Shown here in pieces: positions 25,064-34,147 of a stretch of 64,000 nt of DNA (positions within the stretch are counted from its first letter, which is position 1; every line of letters begins with the position of its first letter). Under the pieces are notes generated by a model. It had not been told where the DNA came from. It saw only the letters and a program-made list of their open reading frames with translations, and made no database searches. Both the position numbers and the translations under genes were made by a program. The stretch is from Devriesea agamarum (GTDB lineage: Bacteria > Actinomycetota > Actinomycetes > Actinomycetales > Dermabacteraceae): contig NZ_LN849456.1 in the NCBI RefSeq assembly GCF_900070355.1, positions 2,108,001 to 2,172,000 on the forward strand. Reading direction: 5' to 3'.

Positions 25064-26254
25064 GTGCACGCTTCGACGCTTGCGATCCTCGAATTGGGAC
25101 TCGTATTTTTCGCATTGGGTCTACTTGGACGACTCGCGCACCGGGTTGGCATCTCTCCGGTCCCGTTTTACCTGCTCGGCGGTTTAGCCTTTGGACACGG
25201 AGGGTTTCTCGAACTCCCTCACATCATGGATTTCGCATCGGTGGCCAGCGAAATCGGTGTCATCTTGCTGCTGTTCGTCCTCGGGTTGGAGTATTCCGCG
25301 CGGGAACTCGTCACCGGCATGCGACGATCCTGGCAAGCAGGTGTTCTCGACATCGTGCTCAACGCGCTCCCGGGAGCGTTGCTCGTACTGGCCATGGGAT
25401 GGGGCCCGTTGGCAGCACTTGCTTTCGCCGGTGTTACCTATATTTCCTCCTCGGGCATCATTGCGAAGGTGCTGAGTGATTTAAAGCGCCTCGGTAACCG
25501 TGAAACCCCGATTATCCTCAGTCTCTTGGTCTTTGAGGATCTGGTCATGGCGATCTATCTGCCGGTGCTCACCACGTTACTGGCCGGGGTCAGCTTTCTG
25601 ACCGGTGCCCGTAGCCTGGCAATTGCGCTCGGCGCGGTGGCGGTTGTCATGGTGATTGCCCTGCGGTACGGGCACGTGCTCTCCCGGCTCATCGAAAGCG
25701 AACTGCAAGAAGCATTCATGCTGGTCATGCTAGGGGCAACCCTATTTGTGGCCGGGGTTGCGGCGCAGATCAATGTGTCCTCCGGGGTCGGTGCGTTCCT
25801 CCTCGGAATCGCGATTGCTGGTTCCACGGCGGAAAAGGCCACCCGGCTGGTGGAACCTCTGCGCGACCTTTTCGCTGCGATGTTCTTCGTGGTGTTCGGG
25901 CTCACCACCAGTCCCGCGACAATTCCCGGCGTGCTGGCACCGGCTCTTCTTCTGGCCATCATCACCGCCATCACCAAGATTGCGACGGGCATCTGGGCTG
26001 CCCGACGACAGGGGATTGCTCTGCCCGGTCAGATTCGTACGGGCACCACACTTGTGACGCGCGGGGAGTTTTCGATTGTGATCGCCTCGCTCGCTATGGC
26101 TTCCGGAACGGTCCCGCAAACATTTGGTGCGCTGGCAACGGTGTACGTGTTGCTGCTCGCTGTGATCGGCCCGATATTGGCGCGTCTTTCGGGTCCACTG
26201 GCTCATGTCGTCGCCGCCGCCAAGCGCTTGCGCCGAGCCCAAGGTGCCGGATAA
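25064..26254 (+). CDS. CPA2-family cation/proton antiporter, KhtU-like
   Basis: A 396-residue membrane protein with about twelve hydrophobic segments. CPA2 features include the first helices with GRLAHRVGISPVPFYLLGG, VILLLFVLGLEYSARELV, SSSGIIAKVL and LVFEDLVMAIYLP; the Glu-Asp of the last motif lies at the position of the ion-binding site. It lacks the C-terminal RCK domain of KefB, which is supplied by the separate KhtT-like subunit upstream. The pair probably expels potassium in exchange for protons under alkaline or osmotic stress. Confidence 0.9.
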   Translation: MHASTLAILELGLVFFALGLLGRLAHRVGISPVPFYLLGGLAFGHGGFLELPHIMDFASVASEIGVILLLFVLGLEYSARELVTGMRRSWQAGVLDIVLNALPGALLVLAMGWGPLAALAFAGVTYISSSGIIAKVLSDLKRLGNRETPIILSLLVFEDLVMAIYLPVLTTLLAGVSFLTGARSLAIALGAVAVVMVIALRYGHVLSRLIESELQEAFMLVMLGATLFVAGVAAQINVSSGVGAFLLGIAIAGSTAEKATRLVEPLRDLFAAMFFVVFGLTTSPATIPGVLAPALLLAIITAITKIATGIWAARRQGIALPGQIRTGTTLVTRGEFSIVIASLAMASGTVPQTFGALATVYVLLLAVIGPILARLSGPLAHVVAAAKRLRRAQGAG

Positions 26255-26327
26255 ATAGGTCTCTGACCTGGGAAGGCAAGCCTCAGCTTGCTTGATGTCA
26301 AGAGATCTGAGGGGTAGCGTCCCCGCT

Positions 26328-27197
26328 ATGAGCACCGTCAAGATATGTCCTCAGCCGTGTGCCGCGGAGTCTGTCTGCGGTGAGTATCCCTGCCTGGAGT
26401 GGTCCGAGACAGGGGAAGTCAGGTTTGAAACAGATGTCGCCAACCGAGAGAACGATCCACAGAACGAAATAGCCAAGCCCGAGGCGGAACTGGTCGAGCT
26501 CCGCGTGTCTCACGACCGAAGTGCGACCTCTCGACGCCTGAACCAATTGCGGGCCGGGGTGCTCGGAGCCAATGACGGCATCGTCTCGGTTGCGAGCATC
26601 GTGATCGGCGTCGTAGCAGCGACATCGAACGCGGCCGCCATTGCGGTGGCCGGTGTCGCAGCCCTCTCGGCGGGAGCACTGTCGATGGCCGTGGGGGAAT
26701 ACGTATCGGTGTCCACCCAGAAAGACACCGAACAGGCACTGTTTGAACGCACCCGCGTCGCGCTTGCCACCGACCCGCACGGCGAACTCGTGGCTTTGAC
26801 GGATGCCCTGGTAGAGACCGGGATTCCCCGAGATCTGGCATCAGAGGCCGCCACTCGGATGACCGCGCACGACGCGTTAGATGCTCATTCCCGGGTGCGC
26901 TTTGGGATTGAGGAGGCGTCCATGGCCTCTCCCGGTGCGGCAGCATGTGCTTCACTCGGCGCTTTTGCCCTGGGCGGGCTCATTCCCTTACTCGCATCGC
27001 TGCTTACCCCGGCCCCATGGACCATTCCCATGATCGTGGTCGCGGTGATCTTAGCGCTGGCAGCGACCGGGTTCGTCAGCTCTAAACTCGGCCAAGCCGC
27101 GTCCGGGCGCGCCACAATCCGCACCATTGTGGGTGGCATCCTCGCGATGGCGATTACGTTCGGGATTGGTTCACTGCTCGGGGTAGGAATCGCCTGA
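26328..27197 (+). CDS. VIT1/CCC1-family metal transporter
   Basis: Up to 289 residues. The VIT core begins at SRRLNQLRAGVLGANDGIVSVASIV, followed by ALSAGALSMAVGEYVSVSTQKDTE, and three C-terminal helices from PGAAACASLGAFALGGLIPLL. These proteins move Fe2+ or Mn2+ across a membrane. The true start is uncertain: the first 60 residues include five Cys (VKICPQPCAAESVCGEYPC) and are unlike other members, and a GTG at 26503 would give a standard-length protein. Small hairpins at 26257-26269 and 26276-26291 separate it from the antiporter gene. Confidence 0.8.
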   Translation: MSTVKICPQPCAAESVCGEYPCLEWSETGEVRFETDVANRENDPQNEIAKPEAELVELRVSHDRSATSRRLNQLRAGVLGANDGIVSVASIVIGVVAATSNAAAIAVAGVAALSAGALSMAVGEYVSVSTQKDTEQALFERTRVALATDPHGELVALTDALVETGIPRDLASEAATRMTAHDALDAHSRVRFGIEEASMASPGAAACASLGAFALGGLIPLLASLLTPAPWTIPMIVVAVILALAATGFVSSKLGQAASGRATIRTIVGGILAMAITFGIGSLLGVGIA

Positions 27198-27204
27198 TAT
27201 CCAG

Positions 27205-27311
27205 GTCAGTGTTGGGTCGTCTAGCACCATGTCAGTGTTGGGCCCGCCAGCACTACGTCGGCGTCGGGTCGGTCAGCACAACTAGGTCACTGTTGGGCCG
27301 GCCAGCACCAG
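27205..27311. repeat. Four imperfect 26-bp tandem repeats
   Basis: Units start with GTCAGTGTTGGG or close variants and end CCAGCACNAN, at 27205-27230, 27231-27256, 27257-27282 and 27286-27311; a 3-bp insert precedes the last unit. They fill most of the space between two convergent genes and are not part of a plausible reading frame. Confidence 0.75.
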
Positions 27312-27352
27312 GCTCGGAGCATTAATCGTTACAGGACCATCCCGGCACCGGG

Positions 27353-28780
27353 TCAGTCGCCAGTTACCACCCAGGGCGTAGAGGGCATAGCATCCGGGTC
27401 GAAGGCGAGCACGAGATCATGCACATCGTCAATGCCCGGATATCCGAGAGAGGCTGAGATCTGTTCGATAACCTGCGGAACACTCTCCCCTCGCTGAAGC
27501 CGTTCCCGCAGGGTCACGGCGCCATCGCGTTTAGCTAACCGTGCCCCCGAGGTGTTGACGGCGAGCGGAACATGCACGTAATCCGGGGTGGGTAGGCCGA
27601 GCAGGTGTGCCAGATAGGCCTGGCGGGGCGCAGAGGTCAGCAGATCATCACCTCGCACGATCTGTCCCACACCCTGGTATGCGTCATCCACCACCACCGC
27701 GAGGTTATAGGCCACCACGCCATCGCCGCGTCGCAGCACCAGGTCGTCTACGGAGGCTGACACGATCCCTGCATGGCGGTCATGCACGGTCCAAGATCGG
27801 ACGCTAGAGCGCAGGCGGAGTGCGGGTTCGCGCGAAAGCTCCCGCATCCGGGCTCGTCCCCGTTCCCGCGCTGCCTCGTTCAGATTCCGGCAGGTACCTG
27901 GGTAGGCCCCCGGTGGGGAATGCGGCGCGGATGGTGCCGACAGAATTTCCCGGCGGGTGCAATAACACTCGTACGCCAAGCCCTGTTCCGTGAGCGTGGA
28001 TAGGGCACGCGCATAAGCATCAGAGCGGGAAGACTGGAACAACACCTCGTCGTCGTAATCGAGCCCTAAGGTCGCCAAGTCCTCAAGCTGACGGGTCGCC
28101 GCCCCGGGTCGCACCCGGTCGAGATCTTCAACGCGCATCACAAAGGGGCGACCTTCTCGCCGCGCCGCCATCCACGCCAGCACAGCGGTGCGGAGATTGC
28201 CCAGGTGTAAGTCACCACTCGGCGACGGAGCATAACGCCCCGCCCCGGCAATGCGACGCAGAATCACGTGATCGGTGGGATCCTCCTCATCGCGCTCATC
28301 AGTGGGTAAAAACCCAAGCCTAGAGGCCAAACGCCGCGACCGTAGATTGGCGCTCGCCGTGTGCACAATGATTTCTGTCCCGGGCAGCATCCGGTCAGCC
28401 AGGCCCAACAGGGCGCGCATCGCCTCGGTGGCGTACCCCTGCCCCCAGGCCTCAGGCAGCATCCGGTAATAACAGTTCAGGACTTTCCGACCGTTCAAGG
28501 TCAGGAACTTGGTGCCGCAGACCCCTACCACGCGCCCATGCGCACCCGTCTCCGGGCGAAGCCGCACACAGTGGTAACCGATCCCATCGGTGTGCCATTT
28601 CAGCAGCCAGCGATTGAGCACATGCCGCATTTGGTCAACGGTGCTGAGCGGGCCAATTGAATCGTCCGCGAATGCCGCGGGATGAGAGTGGATATTCCAC
28701 AGCGCAGGGAGATCGTGCGCTGTCACCGGTGTGAGCTCCAAACGGGGCGTGAGAAGCGGTCGGTCCACGGGTGTGTACAC
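27353..28780 (-). CDS. Fusion of a GNAT domain with glutamyl-Q tRNA(Asp) synthetase
   Basis: One continuous frame encodes two enzymes. Residues 1-175 from the chosen start are a RimJ/RimL-type GNAT (LLTPRLELTPVTAHDLPALW, WGQGYATEAMRALL, SANLRSRRLASRLGF). The rest is GluQRS: RYAPSPSGDLHLGNLRTAV with an HxGN class I motif, the Cys pair YECYCTRREI, and LAKRDGAV in place of KMSKS. GluQRS attaches glutamate to queuosine in tRNA(Asp). The junction falls about four residues after the last GNAT strand with no stop between. A GTG at 28780 is preferred because TACACT lies seven bases upstream, as in leaderless actinobacterial mRNAs; the frame itself opens at 28915. Confidence 0.82.
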   Translation of the reverse strand: MYTPVDRPLLTPRLELTPVTAHDLPALWNIHSHPAAFADDSIGPLSTVDQMRHVLNRWLLKWHTDGIGYHCVRLRPETGAHGRVVGVCGTKFLTLNGRKVLNCYYRMLPEAWGQGYATEAMRALLGLADRMLPGTEIIVHTASANLRSRRLASRLGFLPTDERDEEDPTDHVILRRIAGAGRYAPSPSGDLHLGNLRTAVLAWMAARREGRPFVMRVEDLDRVRPGAATRQLEDLATLGLDYDDEVLFQSSRSDAYARALSTLTEQGLAYECYCTRREILSAPSAPHSPPGAYPGTCRNLNEAARERGRARMRELSREPALRLRSSVRSWTVHDRHAGIVSASVDDLVLRRGDGVVAYNLAVVVDDAYQGVGQIVRGDDLLTSAPRQAYLAHLLGLPTPDYVHVPLAVNTSGARLAKRDGAVTLRERLQRGESVPQVIEQISASLGYPGIDDVHDLVLAFDPDAMPSTPWVVTGD

Positions 28781-28787
28781 GCCAGCA

Positions 28788-28793
28788 AGTGTA
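28788..28793 (-). promoter_or_regulatory. Possible -10 element of a leaderless promoter
   Basis: On the minus strand TACACT ends seven bases before the GTG at 28780. The spacing fits leaderless transcripts of Actinomycetota and is the reason for the start chosen for the GNAT-GluQRS gene. Confidence 0.4.
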
Positions 28794-28980
28794 GGGGGAT
28801 CGATGCGGGAAGGTGACGTCAGGCGGGTGCGGTATGTGGCGCAAGCGCACAGGGTTACGAGGCGAGGTCGCGCGGTGAGGATGCCCTCTTTAACGTGCCG
28901 GTGCACGGCTTTCATGGCGCCTTGACGTTGAGCTATAGCACCGCAAGGTCATGCCATAGCACCACGAGGTTGAGCCGTGA

Positions 28981-29026
28981 CATCGCGAGGCGGTGACCGC
29001 GTTGTCACGGTCACCGCCTCGCGATG
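28981..29026. terminator. 19-bp perfect hairpin downstream of the conserved membrane-protein gene
   Basis: Arms 28981-28999 (CATCGCGAGGCGGTGACCG) and 29008-29026 are exact complements with an 8-base loop. It lies about 110 bp past the stop of the 29135-29860 gene and upstream of the GNAT-GluQRS gene. There is no clear T-run. Confidence 0.65.
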
Positions 29027-29134
29027 GTGGGTCGCTAGAGCCCAGCTGCTCTCGAGCAACGGCCACACGCCGTGGTAGGACGGGTTTGGCTACGCGTGCT
29101 CGGCAGTGGAATCCAACGACGGTCTACATGCCGA

Positions 29135-29860
29135 TCAGAGATCGCCGCGGTGGGTGCCGCGCTTCTTCTCGTCCTCTTCGCGACGAGCCTTCTCAGCTGC
29201 CGTGTCAGAGGTCAGCGAACCTGCAACGTCACCGGCTTCGGCGCCCGCAACCGTGTCGGACACTTCGGCGCCATCCTTGTCGTCCGAACCGGCGGCCGGA
29301 TAGTGGGCGCGAGCGAAATCAGCGGGCGGTGCCCACGGATCCTCAATCGGACGGGTCTTCTTCCAGGCCACATATCCGGCTGCGGCACCTGCGCCGACCA
29401 GGGTCAGCAGGAACAGCGTCTTGCCCACGGAGCGCTTCTTCTTGCGCTTGGTGGGGGTGGTGACTGCCGAGTGAATGTCCTTGTAGCCCTTCTCCCATTC
29501 CTTACGGGCAGCGTCCACAGCGGCGGCAACAGTTGCCTGAACCGTGGCATTGGTGGCGCCGTAGGTCTTCTTAGCGCGCGGAAGGTAATCCTGGCGCACG
29601 TCCTCCCGCAGCTTTGCGGCGTTCGGATTGATTTTCTCGGCAAGATTCATAACGCGCTCGTTCTGCTTGGCGACGCCGCGGCGAACACGATCGGCCACGA
29701 CCGGGCTGTACGTGTCGTAGAAATCCGTGGCGCGCATACGCGCTTCGTGGGCACCCTCGGTTACGAGGGGGCCAACGTTGGAAAAGACGCGGCTAAGACC
29801 GGCGTTGGCCTGCTCGATCCCCTTCTTCGTCGCCTTCTTCTTGCAGCACATGATGCCCAT
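29135..29860 (-). CDS. Conserved actinobacterial membrane protein of unknown function (DUF5324-like)
   Basis: A 241-residue protein. It starts MGIMCCKKKATKKGIEQANA, continues with a long helical, basic region (residues 15-135) with VVADRVRRGVAKQNERVMNLAEKINP, then a Lys-rich stretch TPTKRKKKRS and one transmembrane helix TLFLLTLVGAGAAAGYVAW at about residues 150-168. The C-terminal 70 residues are acidic and low complexity. Proteins of this shape are usual beside ppiA and rhomboid genes in Actinomycetota, which matches the location. AAGGAAA precedes the ATG at the right distance. No enzymatic motif is present. Confidence 0.7.
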   Translation of the reverse strand: MGIMCCKKKATKKGIEQANAGLSRVFSNVGPLVTEGAHEARMRATDFYDTYSPVVADRVRRGVAKQNERVMNLAEKINPNAAKLREDVRQDYLPRAKKTYGATNATVQATVAAAVDAARKEWEKGYKDIHSAVTTPTKRKKKRSVGKTLFLLTLVGAGAAAGYVAWKKTRPIEDPWAPPADFARAHYPAAGSDDKDGAEVSDTVAGAEAGDVAGSLTSDTAAEKARREEDEKKRGTHRGDL

Positions 29861-30446
29861 CGCGGGTTTCCTTTCGCAATCGATACGGCAGACGTCTTAC
29901 GGCGACCGCCGACGGAGGCGTGACGGGATGCCTGTACATCCTTACCGGACCATACATATACCGGGCCTGCGCCCCACAGTACATATATGTGTAACCGTGG
30001 TGAGACCACACGATATGAACGGTCCGGGACGAACGGACGTCCCATACCGTCTCAGCCTACCGTGTCGCGGCTCACCGTGCGCTGGGACGCGGCGGGCCAT
30101 CGCCGAAAGTCGGTGATGAGCGGTGGTGATCCGCGGCCATTTACAGCAGCTATCTATAGCCGAATGACGATCGAATAGCGATCCCGGTCTAGCGCGGGTA
30201 CGTGGGCAAGGGTGGGTGTGACTCGACTGATTAGAGGAGGGGCTTACTCGCTGACATGACGGTGTCGGTGGGTCTGCTGTCCAGTTGAATGTGTGTGCGG
30301 GGCGAGGGAAATGTGCGACCTGATCGTTGTTTATAACGCTTCGGTCAATTTGAGTGGACGTGTTGACTTAGTCCAACCGGCCATGTCTAACCTTCTATAG
30401 GTGCGATACCTATCAGGAGGGGATATCCGAAGATCGGAGCAGGCCA
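29861..30446. other. 586-bp intergenic region with a promoter and an inverted repeat
   Basis: The left part serves the divergent minus-strand gene. On the right, TTGACT at about 30363 and an inverted repeat ATAGGT-GCGAT-ACCTAT at 30397-30413 precede the small secreted-protein gene. No gene is recognised in the middle. Confidence 0.45.
30397..30413. promoter_or_regulatory. Inverted repeat before the small secreted-protein gene
   Basis: ATAGGT at 30397-30402 and ACCTAT at 30408-30413 surround GCGAT, about 34 bp before the start codon and next to the sequence AGGAGGGG. It could be an operator or a small hairpin in the leader. Confidence 0.4.
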
Positions 30447-30767
30447 ATGAAGGTAGGGAAATCTACGATAACCGCACTAGTAACGATGAGTCTCTCGTGG
30501 GGTGGCGGTGCGGTCGCAAGCGCCAGGCCCACGATTGGGAATCGCGTGCCCCTCGTTGAGAAGGGCTCCGAGGTTGTGGGCAACCCGCTTGTTCATTTCA
30601 CCAAGCCAGAAATTATGAATACGGATCAGGGGGGTCTGTATAAGTTTGATGACGCTCGAACCGGCAAGAAGTACGCTTACTTTATCGACAAGCAAGGAAG
30701 CGTTTCCGAGGGAGCTGTAAAGGGTAAGGTTGTTGCCCACCTGCGGAAGGGCTTGGTGGGAAGTTAA
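30447..30767 (+). CDS. Small secreted protein, function unknown
   Basis: A 106-residue protein with a signal peptide (KSTITALVTMSLSWGGGAV, cleavage after VASA). The mature part of about 80 residues has no Cys and contains the segments VGNPLVHFTKPEIMNT and LYKFDDARTGKKYAYFIDKQ, followed by a basic end VAHLRKGLVGS. Base composition is lower in GC than the surrounding genes. A gene for a two-helix membrane protein follows 101 bp downstream, then a strong terminator. The arrangement resembles a bacteriocin and its immunity protein, but I do not recognise the family and the role is speculative. Confidence 0.6.
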   Translation: MKVGKSTITALVTMSLSWGGGAVASARPTIGNRVPLVEKGSEVVGNPLVHFTKPEIMNTDQGGLYKFDDARTGKKYAYFIDKQGSVSEGAVKGKVVAHLRKGLVGS

Positions 30768-30868
30768 GGCTGGTGAATACTATGATCGCGGCAACTGTAT
30801 CAAGATTAACTATTGGCTAACCGTTGAAGAAGTCCAACGTGGGCCCATAACTGCACATGAGGTGACCA

Positions 30869-31108
30869 ATGGAACGATATAAGAAGAGAGGATTGCAGCA
30901 CTCCCCGCGGTTCTGGGTGTGGGTCCTCATAGCCATCATTCTCTACCTCGCAATAGGCTCGTCTCCTGAAATTTCGACGGGGCTTAAAATTGCGCTGATC
31001 GCATGCATCTGGGCTCCGCTGGTGATTTATCTTGGGTACGTCTTCATCGGGTATGTGAAAGAAGGCTTCAGGGAAGGCGATCCAGATACTAAACGCCCGG
31101 CTCGTTAA
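30869..31108 (+). CDS. Small two-helix membrane protein
   Basis: A 79-residue protein with a basic N-terminus (MERYKKRGLQ), two hydrophobic segments (WVWVLIAIILYLAIG and IALIACIWAPLVIYLGYVFIGY) and a charged tail. The ATG is preceded by GAGGTG. It shares an apparent transcription unit and terminator with the small secreted protein and could be its immunity or export partner. No family is recognised. Confidence 0.55.
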   Translation: MERYKKRGLQHSPRFWVWVLIAIILYLAIGSSPEISTGLKIALIACIWAPLVIYLGYVFIGYVKEGFREGDPDTKRPAR

Positions 31109-31198
31109 ACAGTGAACGGATGTATGTAAACCACTGCGAGTAGCCGTCATGTAGTGAGTAGGTTTAAGCCTTCCACGAGTACGTTGAAAACCATCCCT

Positions 31199-31242
31199 GT
31201 CACTAGGGGCTGTTAGCCTAAAGGCTAACAGCCCCTAGTGAC
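31199..31242 (+). terminator. Strong rho-independent terminator
   Basis: Perfect 21-bp arms at 31199-31219 and 31222-31242 (GTCACTAGGGGCTGTTAGCC) are followed by TTTTCTTTGTCTTT. It closes the small secreted protein / membrane protein unit. Confidence 0.9.
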
Positions 31243-31413
31243 TTTTCTTTGTCTTTATAGTCAAAGACGAATCGGTGCTCGTTGAGGATTTGGGGCGTCG
31301 TTTAGGCGTTATGGATCTGGCCCGGTGCCCTTCCCGCTACGCTCAGATGTGATCCAACGGGCCGCGCGTCGCAGCGACCGGCCCCGAGAACCCCACGTCG
31401 TCCGGAGGAAGTA

Positions 31414-33081
31414 GTGCCTGATCCGTTTGCCATCACCATTGATGATGCCCGCCTGCCACTCGTGCTCGCCCTAGATATCGGGTCCACCGGAACACGCGGC
31501 GGTATCTACGATGCCACCGGTCGTCCGCTCTCCGGAGTCCGAGCGAAAATAGCTCACGCGTTCACTACGGACACCGACGGCACCAGTGAAATTGACGCAG
31601 ATCAACTGGTTGACGAAGTAGCTCGGGTGATCGACACAGTGCTCGCCAAACTTCAGGACCGATGGCGGAGATCCAGGCGCTCCGCTCTGACCGGTGATGA
31701 TGGAGACCACGGCGTTGAGTCGCATCAGAAGACCACGCCGCAGGCCACGACTAGGACCTTGCAGACCGCCGGAGCGCAAGAAACGGCTGCGTCGCAGGAG
31801 ATAACTGGGCCGCAGGTGCACGCAGTCGGTTTCGATGTGTTCTCTGCGAGCCTGGTCGGGGTGGATACGGACGGTCAGGCAGTCACCCCATGCACCACCT
31901 ACGCCGACTCCCGCCCTACAGGTGACGTCGATGAGTTACGCCGGGAACTCGACGAAGCCCAGATACAGCAGCTCACCGGAACCCGGCTACACACCTCGTA
32001 TTTACCGGCGAAACTGCGCTACCTGGCGCGCACGCAACCTGAAGTTTTCGCACGCTGCGAAACCTTTATGACCATCGGGGAATACGTTCATGCGCGCCTA
32101 CTCGGGGTGTCGGCGATCGGAACCGCTGAAGCGGGCTGGACAGGAATGCTTGAGCGTCGTACCGGGCAATGGTCCACCGACATTGTGCGAGCCGCAGGCA
32201 TTAAAACCTCGCAGCTGAACCCCGTGCACAACCCCGATAACACGCTCAGCAGTACCCGAACCGATGCGCGGTGGCCGGCACTCGCCGGTGCCCGGTGGCT
32301 GCCGGTGGTGGGGGACGGGCTCACCGCAAATCTCGGTATCGGAGCTGTCGGCGCCTCAACATTCGGTATGTCCGCGGCCACCAGCGGAGCCGTGCGGGTG
32401 GTGGCCGAGACAGATATTGACACCCTGCCCACCGGCTTATGGTGCTACCGGATTGATGATCACCGCTCACTGGTCGGGGGCGCCCTCAACGATGTGGGAC
32501 GCCTCATCCAATGGGTGGAAGCCGTGGTCAACCGTGCCGAACCGGAAGTATCTGACCGTTCCGGGACTTTGCCAGTGGCCTGGTTCGATACCGCCTTTAC
32601 CGCTGATCCCACGCCCGCAACCCCGCTGGTTCTGCCGTTCCTGTCCGGGGAACGCTCCACCGGATGGAACGGAAACGCCCGGCTGACCATGACCGGAATC
32701 GGGGCGGCGACCACCTCTCAGGACCTCGTGCGAGGCGTTTTTGAAGGGGTTGCGCTGTCTTATCGGCGTGTGTTCGATCAGCTGGTTGAGGTCGCCGGAC
32801 GCCCGAGGCAGGTCATGCTCTCCGGAGGTGCGGTAACCGCTCTGCCCAGCTGGGTTCAGGTGTTGGCCGACGTGCTAGAAACCCCCGTGCACCACGTCGA
32901 GCTGAAACGGTCAACCATGCGGGGTGCTGCCTTGCTGGCCCTGGACGTGATTGATCCGGACGGTGAGCGTGCCCCGGTCCCATCGGCACGAGTAGTGCAG
33001 CCGCGCCCCGAGTTCGCCGAACACTACCGTCAGCGGATGGCCGCCTTCGAGGAGCTGTATGCGCGTGACGTGGCGGGCTAA
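31414..33081 (+). CDS. FGGY-family carbohydrate kinase
   Basis: A 555-residue sugar kinase with a GTG start behind GGAGGAAGTA. The first ATPase-fold motif is LALDIGSTGTRGGIYDATG, the second domain shows LPVVGDGLTANLGIGAVG and MSAATSGAVRVV, and FGGY signature 2 region is GVALSYRRVFDQLVEVAGRPRQVMLSGGAV. Substrate specificity is not clear; gluconate or a pentulose is plausible. An insertion of about 45 residues (90-135), rich in Thr, Gln and Ala, interrupts the N-terminal domain. No transporter or isomerase of a sugar pathway is adjacent. Confidence 0.85.
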   Translation: MPDPFAITIDDARLPLVLALDIGSTGTRGGIYDATGRPLSGVRAKIAHAFTTDTDGTSEIDADQLVDEVARVIDTVLAKLQDRWRRSRRSALTGDDGDHGVESHQKTTPQATTRTLQTAGAQETAASQEITGPQVHAVGFDVFSASLVGVDTDGQAVTPCTTYADSRPTGDVDELRRELDEAQIQQLTGTRLHTSYLPAKLRYLARTQPEVFARCETFMTIGEYVHARLLGVSAIGTAEAGWTGMLERRTGQWSTDIVRAAGIKTSQLNPVHNPDNTLSSTRTDARWPALAGARWLPVVGDGLTANLGIGAVGASTFGMSAATSGAVRVVAETDIDTLPTGLWCYRIDDHRSLVGGALNDVGRLIQWVEAVVNRAEPEVSDRSGTLPVAWFDTAFTADPTPATPLVLPFLSGERSTGWNGNARLTMTGIGAATTSQDLVRGVFEGVALSYRRVFDQLVEVAGRPRQVMLSGGAVTALPSWVQVLADVLETPVHHVELKRSTMRGAALLALDVIDPDGERAPVPSARVVQPRPEFAEHYRQRMAAFEELYARDVAG

Positions 33082-33417
33082 TGGTCGGGAGGTTGCTTGC
33101 TACGTGCGACGTGAAGGGATGCTCTCGGGCGTTCACCCGTGATGCATGGCGCGGTCAGTTAACTTAGGGCTGGTGCCATGGAACGCGGTCCGAGCGACGG
33201 CGTGACCCTGATGCGTGACAGTCGTGGTGTCATGACCGGGTGATGCGGTCGTGGGAGAGACCGCAATCCATCGGCGAAACGGTAAGCGGGCAGCAGAACC
33301 TACCACCGAGAAAAGTCCAGGTCACGGCTGCTGCGGACGTGAAAATCGGATGCATCGACGGGGATTGAGCTTCGCAAGTTGTCCCGCGGACCGTGTCGTC
33401 TGTGCGAGGATGAGCCC
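33082..33417. other. 336-bp intergenic region
   Basis: Lies between the sugar kinase and ppiA genes on the same strand. No terminator hairpin or gene stands out; it presumably carries the ppiA promoter. Confidence 0.4.
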
Positions 33418-33957
33418 ATGTTCGCAACACTGCACACCTCTGTCGGGGACATCCGTCTCGAACTTTTCCCGGACCACGCTCCGAAGACCGTCGAGAACTT
33501 CGTCGGTCTCGCGAAGGGCACCAAGGAATTCACGGATCCTCAGACCAACCAGAAGGTGACCCGTCCGTTCTACGACGGCATCTCCTTCCACCGTGTCATC
33601 GACGGATTCATGATCCAGGGTGGATGTCCGCTCGGCACCGGAACCGGTGGCCCCGGCTACACCTTCGACGACGAGATTCACCCCGAAAAAGACTTTAACT
33701 CCCCGTACGTTCTGGCTATGGCGAACGCGGGCAAGCGGATGAACGCTATTACCGGTCGTCCTTCAGGCACCAACGGCTCTCAGTTCTTCATCACTGTGGG
33801 CCCGACCCCGCACCTGATGGGCAAGCACACCGTCTTCGGCCAGGTCGCCGACGAGGAGTCCAAGAAGGTTGTGGACTCCATTGCGACCACCAAGACGGAT
33901 ATGCGTGACCGCCCGCTTGAGGAGATCACCATTAACTCGGTGACCGTCGAGGACTAA
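33418..33957 (+). CDS. ppiA: Cyclophilin-type peptidyl-prolyl cis-trans isomerase
   Basis: A 179-residue cytosolic cyclophilin. It begins [20 protein letters not shown] and shows [51 protein letters not shown] and [20 protein letters not shown], which contain the catalytic Arg and the substrate-binding residues. The start ATG at 33418 has GAGGA eight bases upstream; an open extension to 33379 is not conserved. In many Actinomycetota this gene lies next to the rhomboid gene close to gyrA; here they are 3.5 kb apart because accessory DNA sits between them. Confidence 0.95.
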   Translation: MFATLHTSVGDIRLELFPDHAPKTVENFVGLAKGTKEFTDPQTNQKVTRPFYDGISFHRVIDGFMIQGGCPLGTGTGGPGYTFDDEIHPEKDFNSPYVLAMANAGKRMNAITGRPSGTNGSQFFITVGPTPHLMGKHTVFGQVADEESKKVVDSIATTKTDMRDRPLEEITINSVTVED

Positions 33958-34039
33958 CCCACCTGCGCCACTGCGCGGTTGATGTTCTCACCACAACCTG
34001 ATTGCACGATGCGTCGGCTGGGTGAGAGCTCATGACGAT

Positions 34040-34095
34040 ATGCAGCAGGCCCCGGACTCTACGCTCATGTGCAAAGAGTCCGGGGCCTGCTGCAT
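34040..34095. terminator. 21-bp perfect hairpin between ppiA and the MMPL remnant
   Basis: Arms 34040-34060 and 34075-34095 are exact complements (ATGCAGCAGGCCCCGGACTC) with a 14-base loop. The flanking genes converge on it, so it probably ends both transcripts. Confidence 0.75.
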
Positions 34096-34147
34096 GACCT
34101 ATGAGCCGTTGGGGGTGAGGCTTGCCCAGCTGTGCCGGTGGGGCAGC

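Noticed and set aside
27205-27311. Small CRISPR array
   Set aside because: Units follow each other without unique spacers and differ from one another; no cas genes are nearby.
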